Positions 1 through 5,329 of a DNA stretch of 6,761 nucleotides are shown here, in pieces. Source of the DNA: Clostridia bacterium (lineage in GTDB: Bacteria; Bacillota; Clostridia; Oscillospirales; Acutalibacteraceae); assembly GCA_017559885.1 (NCBI GenBank), contig JAFYQN010000064.1, forward strand, positions 1 through 6,761, given 5' to 3'. How positions within the stretch are numbered: position 1 is the stretch's first letter; each line of letters opens with the position of its first letter. The translations under genes were made by a program, and so were the position numbers. The notes under the pieces are model-generated. The model was not told the DNA's origin. It did no database searches and was given only the letters and a program-made list of their open reading frames with translations.

Positions 1-1574
1 TACTTGTCGACTGTGGTATGACCTTTCCCGACGAGAACACACCCGGTATTGATACCGTAATTCCTGATTTTACCTATGCGCTTGAAAACAAGGATAGAAT
101 AAAGGGCCTTGTAGTTACCCATGGTCACGAAGACCACATTGGCGCAATACCTTATCTTTTAAAACAGTTTAACGTGCCGATATACGCTACCCGATTGACC
201 ATAGGTCTTATATCGGGTAAACTTAAAGAGCATAAACTTTTAGGCGATGCAAAACTTAACGAAGTTGCCGATGGTAAAACTATAAATCTTGGCAAATTTA
301 GTGTAGAATTTATCCACGTAAATCACTCCATACCCGACGCGGTTGGTTTTGCCATTACTTGTGGCGCAGGTACTGTGGTACACATGGGCGACTTTAAAAT
401 CGACACCACACCTATTGATGATAAGGTAATTGACATTGCCCGTTTTGCCGAGCTCGGCAAAAAAGGTGTTTTGGCGATGCTTTCCGACTCTACCAATGCC
501 GAGCGTCCGGGATTTACTTCATCTGAGCGTTTGGTGGGCGAATCACTTTCAAACCTCTTTAAAAAAGCCGAAGGTCACCGCATAGTTGTTGCAACATTTT
601 CGTCAAACATTCATCGCATACAACAAATTATCGACGAGGCGGCGCGTTGCAAACGCAAGGTTGCAGTATCGGGTAAAAGTATGCTAAATGTTGTAAACGT
701 TGCTACCGAACTTGGTTATCTAAAGGTTCCAAACGGCATACTTGTTGAGATTGAAACAATTAAAAACTATATACCCGGTCAACTTGTAATTATTACAACG
801 GGCAGTCAGGGCGAACCAATGGCGGCGCTTTCCCGTATGGCATCAAACGAACACCGTCAAGTAGAAATAACACCGGGAGATATGATTATAATTTCGGCAA
901 CACCAATCCCCGGTAACGAAAAATTGGTAGACCGTGTTGTAAACGAACTTATGAAGCGCGGCGCAAACGTTGTATATGAAAAAATGTACGACGTTCACGT
1001 TTCGGGCCATGCCTGTCAAGAAGAACTAAAACTTATGCTTAGCATTGTAAAACCAAAGTATTTTATACCCGTTCACGGCGAGCAAAAACATCTTTACAAG
1101 CACGCGCAACTTGCGTACGCTATGGGGCTTGATTACAACAAGGTTATAATAGGCGCTAACGGTAACGTGTTTGAAGTTTCTAATTCGGGTATTAAGTGTA
1201 CCGAAACCGTACCGGCAGGTAGAGTTTTGGTTGACGGTTTGGGTGTAGGTGACGTTGGAAGCATAGTGCTTCGTGACCGTAAACACCTATCCGAAGACGG
1301 AATAATTGTTGTAAACGTGGCAATTGATTCATTTACTCGTGAGGTCGTAGCAGGTCCCGATATTGTATCACGCGGATTTGTTTACGTTAAAGAATCAGAT
1401 GAACTTATGGCTGAAATTGAAAAGGTTGTCAACAATGTTCTTCAAAATTATTACGTTTTAGGTGTTAAAGATTGGAACACTATAAAAACAAAAATTAAAG
1501 ACAACGTAGCAAAATTCTTATATAATAAGACTCACCGTAGTCCTATGATACTACCTATTATTTTAGAGGTATAG
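1..1574 (+). CDS. rnj: Ribonuclease J (5'-partial)
   Basis: RNase J is a cytoplasmic zinc-dependent ribonuclease with 5'-to-3' exonuclease and endonuclease activity in mRNA decay and rRNA maturation. The frame is open from base 3 and reads LVDCG before the Met codon at 18, so that Met is internal; by comparison with B. subtilis RNase J1 about 34 residues lie outside the window. Counting from Met18, the metallo-beta-lactamase motif HGHEDH has H35, H37, D39 and H40; further metal ligands are H103, D125 (HMGDF) and H353 (PVHGE). The HVSGH motif (327-331) of the beta-CASP/phosphate-binding region is present. The beta-CASP domain spans about 170-307 and the C-terminal domain about 411-518, ending PMILPIILEV as in RNase J1. 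All catalytic residues look intact. J1 and J2 types cannot be told apart here. A hairpin overlaps the stop codon, and rplI follows after 55 nt. Confidence 0.96.
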   Translation, partial: LVDCGMTFPDENTPGIDTVIPDFTYALENKDRIKGLVVTHGHEDHIGAIPYLLKQFNVPIYATRLTIGLISGKLKEHKLLGDAKLNEVADGKTINLGKFSVEFIHVNHSIPDAVGFAITCGAGTVVHMGDFKIDTTPIDDKVIDIARFAELGKKGVLAMLSDSTNAERPGFTSSERLVGESLSNLFKKAEGHRIVVATFSSNIHRIQQIIDEAARCKRKVAVSGKSMLNVVNVATELGYLKVPNGILVEIETIKNYIPGQLVIITTGSQGEPMAALSRMASNEHRQVEITPGDMIIISATPIPGNEKLVDRVVNELMKRGANVVYEKMYDVHVSGHACQEELKLMLSIVKPKYFIPVHGEQKHLYKHAQLAYAMGLDYNKVIIGANGNVFEVSNSGIKCTETVPAGRVLVDGLGVGDVGSIVLRDRKHLSEDGIIVVNVAIDSFTREVVAGPDIVSRGFVYVKESDELMAEIEKVVNNVLQNYYVLGVKDWNTIKTKIKDNVAKFLYNKTHRSPMILPIILEV

Positions 1575-1593
1575 GAAGGCGTTTATGCCTTCC
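1574..1593 (+). other. Perfect hairpin at the RNase J stop codon
   Basis: GGAAGGC (1574-1580) and GCCTTCC (1587-1593) form a perfect 7-bp stem with a 6-nt loop. The first base of the stem is the last base of the rnj TAG stop. No T-run follows (the next bases are GTTACATAGA), so it is not a canonical intrinsic terminator. It could be a weak terminator, an mRNA processing or stability element, or part of a switch over the rplI ribosome-binding site. The structure is read from the sequence; the role is inferred. Confidence 0.6.
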
Positions 1594-1614
1594 GTTACAT
1601 AGATTTACACTTTG

Positions 1615-1622
1615 AAAGGAAG
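1615..1622 (+). promoter_or_regulatory. Ribosome-binding site of rplI
   Basis: AAAGGAAG lies 7 nt before the ATG at 1630. An in-frame TTG at 1612 would give a 6-residue longer protein, but it overlaps this site and has no site of its own, and L9 proteins begin MKVILL or similar. This decides the start at 1630. GGAAG at 1618-1622 repeats the 5' arm of the upstream hairpin. Confidence 0.85.
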
Positions 1623-1629
1623 TTTATAT

Positions 1630-2070
1630 ATGAAAGTAATTTTATTAGCCGATGTAAAAGGCAAGGGCAAAAAGGGCGAGCTTTGCAACGTATCCGACGG
1701 ATACGCTCGTAACTTTTTGTTTCCAAAGAATTTAGCAATCGAGGCGGACTCTGCCGCTATGGGCGAACTAAAAAGCCGCGAGGCAGCAGCTGCTCACCAC
1801 AAGCAAGAAGAAATTGACGCGGCAAAGGCAACCGCAGCTAAACTTGAGGGCAAAAGCGTTACAATTAAGGCAAAAGCAGGCGCAAACGGCCGACTTTTTG
1901 GTAGCGTAACATCAAAAGAAATTGCCGAACAGGTAAATCGCGAACTCGGTATTACTGTTGACCGCAAAAAGATGAGCGTTGCCGACATTAAAAACTTTGG
2001 CGAATATACCGCAGAAATCAAACTTTATGTGGGCATCACAGCAAAAATCACAGTAAAAGTAACGGAGTAA
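1630..2070 (+). CDS. rplI: 50S ribosomal protein L9
   Basis: L9 is a structural protein of the large ribosomal subunit that binds 23S rRNA near the L1 stalk and helps maintain reading frame. The product is 146 residues, close to the roughly 149 of Bacillus. The N-terminal rRNA-binding domain (about 1-40) has the signature KGKGKKGE...VSDGYARNFLFP. A long, Ala/Lys/Glu-rich linker helix covers about 41-75, and the C-terminal domain (about 76-146) contains the conserved GRLFGSVTSKEIAE segment. The ATG at 1630 is chosen over the TTG at 1612 because of the ribosome-binding site and family alignment. It sits 55 nt after rnj and 7 nt before dnaB; the rplI-dnaB pairing is common in Firmicutes. No truncation or unusual residue is visible. 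Confidence 0.98.
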   Translation: MKVILLADVKGKGKKGELCNVSDGYARNFLFPKNLAIEADSAAMGELKSREAAAAHHKQEEIDAAKATAAKLEGKSVTIKAKAGANGRLFGSVTSKEIAEQVNRELGITVDRKKMSVADIKNFGEYTAEIKLYVGITAKITVKVTE

Positions 2071-2077
2071 TTTTGTT

Positions 2078-3448
2078 ATGAGTGACAATAATCTTATCTA
2101 TGATATAGACAGTGGTAGATTGCCGTATTCGGTTGGCGCCGAACAGGCAGTGCTTGGTTCTATGATAATTGACCCCGACTGCATTAATGAAGTTGCGGTT
2201 CACGTTAAAACTGAATATTTTTACATACCACAACACAAAGAGATATATTCGGCTATTGCATCTATGTATGAGCTTAGTCAATCAATTGACTTTATTTCAT
2301 TGCTTGAGCGTCTTAAAAAAGACGGCGTTTATGATGAAACAGGCGGTAAAGAATATCTTACAAAACTTGTTCAGGCAGTGCCATCTTCGGCAAATGTGCT
2401 TACCTATGTTGGCATTATTCGTGAGCATTATTATCAACGCGCTCTTATGGGTGCGGCGCAGGGCATTATTAAAGACATTAACGAAAACGTTATGGATTCA
2501 GGCAAAATGCTCGACAGCGCCGAACAACGAATTTTTGAAATTCGTGAAGGCCGAGAAATCGGCGGTCTTACCCATATTAAAGACGTAATTTCGGCCGAGA
2601 CGTATGACCGTCTTACAAAAATTAACGACCCCGAAACCCGTGGCGACTATATAGGTATACCCTGTGGTATTGGCGAACTTGACCGTATGATTACAGGTCT
2701 TAATAAATCCGACCTTATTATCCTTGGCGCTCGTCCAGGTATGGGTAAAACGTCTTTTGCGCTTAACATTGCGCGTAACGTTGCCGTTAATGCAGGCAAA
2801 ACAGTGTGCTTCTTTTCACTTGAAATGACCCGTGATCAGTTGGCGCAACGTATGCTTTCGAGCGAGGCGGCAATCAAGAGTGAAAAACTTCGTACGGGCG
2901 ACCTCCAACCTGAAGAGTGGACAAGACTTACCCAAGCAGGCGAAAATCTTTCTAAAGCGGAACTTTATTTTGATGAAAGTTCTAACATAACCGTTCCTGA
3001 AATGAAGGCAAAACTACGCCGCATGAAGCGTGTGGATTTGGTTGTTATAGACTACTTGGGTCTTATGCACTCGGCTCGCCATACCGATAACCGCGTTCAA
3101 GAAATTTCAGAGATTACACGTAATCTTAAAATAATGGCAAAAGAACTTAAAGTTCCCGTAATTGCCTGCGCACAGTTATCTCGTGGTACCGAGGCAAAGG
3201 GTAAATCGCACAAACCTGCGCTTTCCGATTTGCGTGATTCGGGCTCTATCGAACAGGATGCTGATATAGTATTGTTCCTTTATCGTGATGCTTATTATGA
3301 CGGAGAAAAGGGCGCCGATGAAGATTTAAGCGACAATACAAAATCAGAATGTATAGTTGCCAAAAACCGTCACGGTGAAACGGGTATTATACCGCTTCAT
3401 TGGGATGGTCAGTATACAAGATTTACATCGGTGGATGTGTTTAGATAA
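2078..3448 (+). CDS. dnaB: Replicative DNA helicase DnaB
   Basis: This is the hexameric ATP-driven helicase that unwinds DNA at the replication fork and recruits primase (called DnaC in B. subtilis). It has 456 residues, normal for the family. The N-terminal primase-interaction domain begins around residue 14 (LPYSVGAEQAVLGSMI) and runs to about 120, followed by a linker helix and a RecA-like ATPase domain from about 190. Walker A is GARPGMGKTS (217-226), the catalytic Glu is E249 in FSLEM, Walker B is LVVIDY with D325, and a sensor Gln lies in ACAQLSRG (Q366). The arginine-finger region is AKNRHGETG (428-436; K429, R431), where B. subtilis and E. coli have R-N-G-P or R-N-G-P-like residues. 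No intein or insertion is present. GGAG at 2064-2067, inside the end of rplI, lies 10 nt before the ATG, suggesting coupled translation. Its stop overlaps the tilS start by one base. Confidence 0.98.
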   Translation: MSDNNLIYDIDSGRLPYSVGAEQAVLGSMIIDPDCINEVAVHVKTEYFYIPQHKEIYSAIASMYELSQSIDFISLLERLKKDGVYDETGGKEYLTKLVQAVPSSANVLTYVGIIREHYYQRALMGAAQGIIKDINENVMDSGKMLDSAEQRIFEIREGREIGGLTHIKDVISAETYDRLTKINDPETRGDYIGIPCGIGELDRMITGLNKSDLIILGARPGMGKTSFALNIARNVAVNAGKTVCFFSLEMTRDQLAQRMLSSEAAIKSEKLRTGDLQPEEWTRLTQAGENLSKAELYFDESSNITVPEMKAKLRRMKRVDLVVIDYLGLMHSARHTDNRVQEISEITRNLKIMAKELKVPVIACAQLSRGTEAKGKSHKPALSDLRDSGSIEQDADIVLFLYRDAYYDGEKGADEDLSDNTKSECIVAKNRHGETGIIPLHWDGQYTRFTSVDVFR

Positions 3449-4764
3449 TGTTTAAAAAGGTAACGGAAGCGATTACTCGTTTCGATTTGCTAAAAGATAC
3501 AAAACATATTACTGTAGCGCTTTCGGGCGGCGCCGATTCAATGGCGTTGCTATACGCGTTGCTTGAACTTAAAGACAGTTTAGGTATTGAAAAAATAAGC
3601 GCGGCGCACTTTAATCACCAAATTCGAGGTGATGAGGCGCTACGCGATCAAAACTTTGTAACCGCTAAATGTGAGGAGTTAGGCGTCGGGTTATACGTAG
3701 GTTGCGCCGACGTACCTCGATTTGCTAAAGATAACGGTTTAAGCATTGAACTTGCGGCGCGCAAACTGCGATATGATTTTTTTGACACGATAAATACCGA
3801 CGTTATTGCTACGGCGCATACCGCAAGCGATAATCTTGAAACGGTACTTTTTAATCTTACTCGTGGTACCGCGTTGTCAGGTATTTGCGGTATACCGCCA
3901 AAACGTGACAACTACATACGTCCGCTTATACTTTGTACGCGTGATGATATCGAGTGTTATTGCGATCAAAACAGCATAGAATTTGTAACCGATAGTACAA
4001 ATTTAAGCGATGAATACACCCGTAATAATATACGGCATAACGTCGTACCTGTTTTAAGGGGTGTTAACCAGTCGGTTGAAAATGCCGTCAGTCGTATGAG
4101 CGTATCGCTTCGTGAGGATGAAGATTTTATAAACGCTATCGCATTAAAAGAATTTGACAGTAGATATAACGGCGACGAGTTGTCGTTAAAAGATTTTAAC
4201 ACTTTACATCCTGCAATTGCCAAAAGAATTATTGCAACATTTTGTAATGTGTTAGGCACTCAAGTCGATAATTTTCATATCAACAGTATTTATGATGTTT
4301 GTGTTCAAAAGGGTAAAACAAGTTTACCCCATAATAAATCGGCGGTAGCGCAAAACGGTGTTTTAAAAATTGTTTCATCAATTAAACAACCATCTACTGT
4401 GAATTTTTCGGTTGAAATAACAAGGCAAGAGAACGATTTATTTAAAAATTGTCAAAAAGTTCATAATTTGTTATTAAAAAACATATTAGACTGTGATAAA
4501 ATAGTGGGGCAACTGGATTTAAGAAATCGAAAATCCGGTGATGCTATCCGCCTAAAAAACAAAAATTGTACCAAAACGCTAAAAAAACTTTTTTGCGAGT
4601 ACAAAATCCCTGCCGATGAGCGTGATGTTTGGCCTATACTATCCGACGACGAAGGCGTTGTATGGATATATAAAATCGGTGTTGCTGACCGCTGCGCGGC
4701 GGATCAAAGCAGTCGAGAAATATACAAAATTAATGTAAAAAAATCTTTTTTGGGGGACATTTAA
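3448..4764 (+). CDS. tilS: tRNA(Ile)-lysidine synthetase
   Basis: TilS uses ATP and lysine to convert C34 of the CAU-anticodon tRNA(Ile) to lysidine, switching it from reading AUG to reading AUA and from Met to Ile charging. The product has 438 residues, within the family range (E. coli 432, B. subtilis about 472). The N-type ATP pyrophosphatase domain has the PP-loop SGGADSMAL (26-34), HFNHQIRGDEA (54-64), ELAARKLRYDFF (101-112), AHTASDNLETV (123-133) and DSTNLSDEYTRNNIRH (182-197). The less conserved middle spans about 205-340. The C-terminal TilS domain is at about 356-420 (RNRKSGDAIRL, LKKLFCEYKIP, VWIYKIGVADR). The start overlaps the dnaB stop as TAATG, with only a weak GGTGGA 12 nt upstream, so translation probably depends on termination-reinitiation. 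An A7-C-T6 tract (4581-4594) lies in the C-terminal domain. Confidence 0.97.
   Translation: MFKKVTEAITRFDLLKDTKHITVALSGGADSMALLYALLELKDSLGIEKISAAHFNHQIRGDEALRDQNFVTAKCEELGVGLYVGCADVPRFAKDNGLSIELAARKLRYDFFDTINTDVIATAHTASDNLETVLFNLTRGTALSGICGIPPKRDNYIRPLILCTRDDIECYCDQNSIEFVTDSTNLSDEYTRNNIRHNVVPVLRGVNQSVENAVSRMSVSLREDEDFINAIALKEFDSRYNGDELSLKDFNTLHPAIAKRIIATFCNVLGTQVDNFHINSIYDVCVQKGKTSLPHNKSAVAQNGVLKIVSSIKQPSTVNFSVEITRQENDLFKNCQKVHNLLLKNILDCDKIVGQLDLRNRKSGDAIRLKNKNCTKTLKKLFCEYKIPADERDVWPILSDDEGVVWIYKIGVADRCAADQSSREIYKINVKKSFLGDI
4752..4757 (+). promoter_or_regulatory. Ribosome-binding site of hpt
   Basis: GGGGGA ends 8 nt before the ATG at 4766 and lies within the last codons of tilS. It pairs with the anti-Shine-Dalgarno only if a G-U wobble is allowed. 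Two ATGs stand in tandem (4766 and 4769); spacing slightly favours the first, but the second (11 nt) cannot be excluded. The products differ by one Met. Confidence 0.6.
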
Positions 4765-4765
4765 A

Positions 4766-5308
4766 ATGATGGAGAAAGATGTTAAAAGTATTTTGATTTC
4801 AGAAGAAGAACTTAAACAAATTTGTAAAAATTTGGGCGAGCAAATAACCCGCGATTACGAGGGTAAAAACTTGCTTGTTGTAAGCGTGCTAAAAGGCGCC
4901 GTTGTGTTTATGGCAGACCTTCTTCGCGAGATTAAGTGCGATTGTGTTATAGATTTTATTGCGGTATCGTCTTATAGCGGTACAAAAACTACAGGTGTTG
5001 TAAAATTTAAAAAAGACCTTGATATAGATCCCGACGGTATGGACATACTTATAGTTGAGGATATTCTTGATTCGGGTGTGACACTTTCATACTTAAGCGG
5101 TGTGCTTATGGGTAGAAATGCAAACAGTATAAAGATTTGTACCTTGCTTGACAAACCTGCAAACCGCAGAGCAGATATCAAGGCGGATTACGTTGGTAAA
5201 GTCATACCTGATGAATTTGTTATCGGTTATGGTCTTGACTATAATGAAAAATACAGAAATTTGCCCTATGTAGGCATACTTGATCCATCGGTTTACGGCG
5301 GTGAATAA
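4766..5308 (+). CDS. hpt: Hypoxanthine phosphoribosyltransferase
   Basis: This cytoplasmic purine-salvage enzyme transfers the phosphoribosyl group of PRPP to hypoxanthine (and usually guanine) to make IMP (GMP) and pyrophosphate. The product has 180 residues, the usual bacterial length. The pyrophosphate-binding loop is LKGA (42-45), the flexible catalytic loop is around SSYSGT (69-74), and the PRPP-binding signature ILIVEDILDSGVTL (94-107) carries E98, D99 and the probable catalytic D102. The purine-binding end follows at about 141-168 (DYVGKVIPDEFVIGYG, then YRNLPYVG), typical of Hpt rather than Xpt or Apt. It lies 1 nt after tilS and 21 nt before ftsH, the order known from Bacillus, where it is named hprT. 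Exact base preference cannot be read from the sequence. Confidence 0.97.
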   Translation: MMEKDVKSILISEEELKQICKNLGEQITRDYEGKNLLVVSVLKGAVVFMADLLREIKCDCVIDFIAVSSYSGTKTTGVVKFKKDLDIDPDGMDILIVEDILDSGVTLSYLSGVLMGRNANSIKICTLLDKPANRRADIKADYVGKVIPDEFVIGYGLDYNEKYRNLPYVGILDPSVYGGE

Positions 5309-5312
5309 TTGA

Positions 5313-5320
5313 AAGGTGAG
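5313..5320 (+). promoter_or_regulatory. Ribosome-binding site fixing the TTG start of ftsH
   Basis: AAGGTGAG lies 9 nt before TTG at 5330, ideal spacing. In the ftsH frame a TAA stop occurs at 5321-5323, leaving only CTT, ATT and this TTG before the conserved N-terminal membrane segment. The first in-frame ATG downstream is codon 118, inside the second membrane segment. TTG at 5330 is therefore the only plausible conventional start. Confidence 0.85.
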
Positions 5321-5329
5321 TAACTTATT

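Noticed and set aside
18..20. ATG at 18 as the start of the RNase J gene
   Set aside because: The frame is open upstream to the window edge and encodes LVDCG, matching the conserved strand before this Met in RNase J; the true start is outside the window.
310..318. TTATCCACG, an 8/9 match to the DnaA box
   Set aside because: It is a single copy within conserved RNase J codons, with no cluster of boxes or AT-rich unwinding region nearby.
1458..1486. TATAAA at 1481 as a promoter for rplI
   Set aside because: The hexamer 17 nt upstream (TTAGGT) is a poor -35 match, no TGn extension precedes it, and the bases encode conserved C-terminal RNase J sequence.
1574..1610. Hairpin after rnj as a rho-independent terminator
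   Set aside because: The stem is perfect but no T-run follows, and rplI begins 37 nt later with its own ribosome-binding site. Kept as a hairpin of unknown role.
2169..2588. Second plus-strand open frame of 139 codons inside dnaB
   Set aside because: It is an out-of-frame shadow of the DnaB N-terminal domain with no ribosome-binding site or recognisable domain.
3179..3870. Shared 12-mer CTCGTGGTACCG in dnaB (about 3179) and tilS (about 3860)
   Set aside because: Each copy encodes a family-conserved motif (S-R-G-T and T-R-G-T) with the preferred codons; there are only two copies and no flanking similarity.
4737..4756. A7-TC-T6-G5 tract at the tilS end as a terminator or binding site
   Set aside because: The A and T runs leave almost no loop and form a very weak stem, the T-run is followed by G5 that serves as the hpt ribosome-binding site, and the codons encode the tilS C-terminus.
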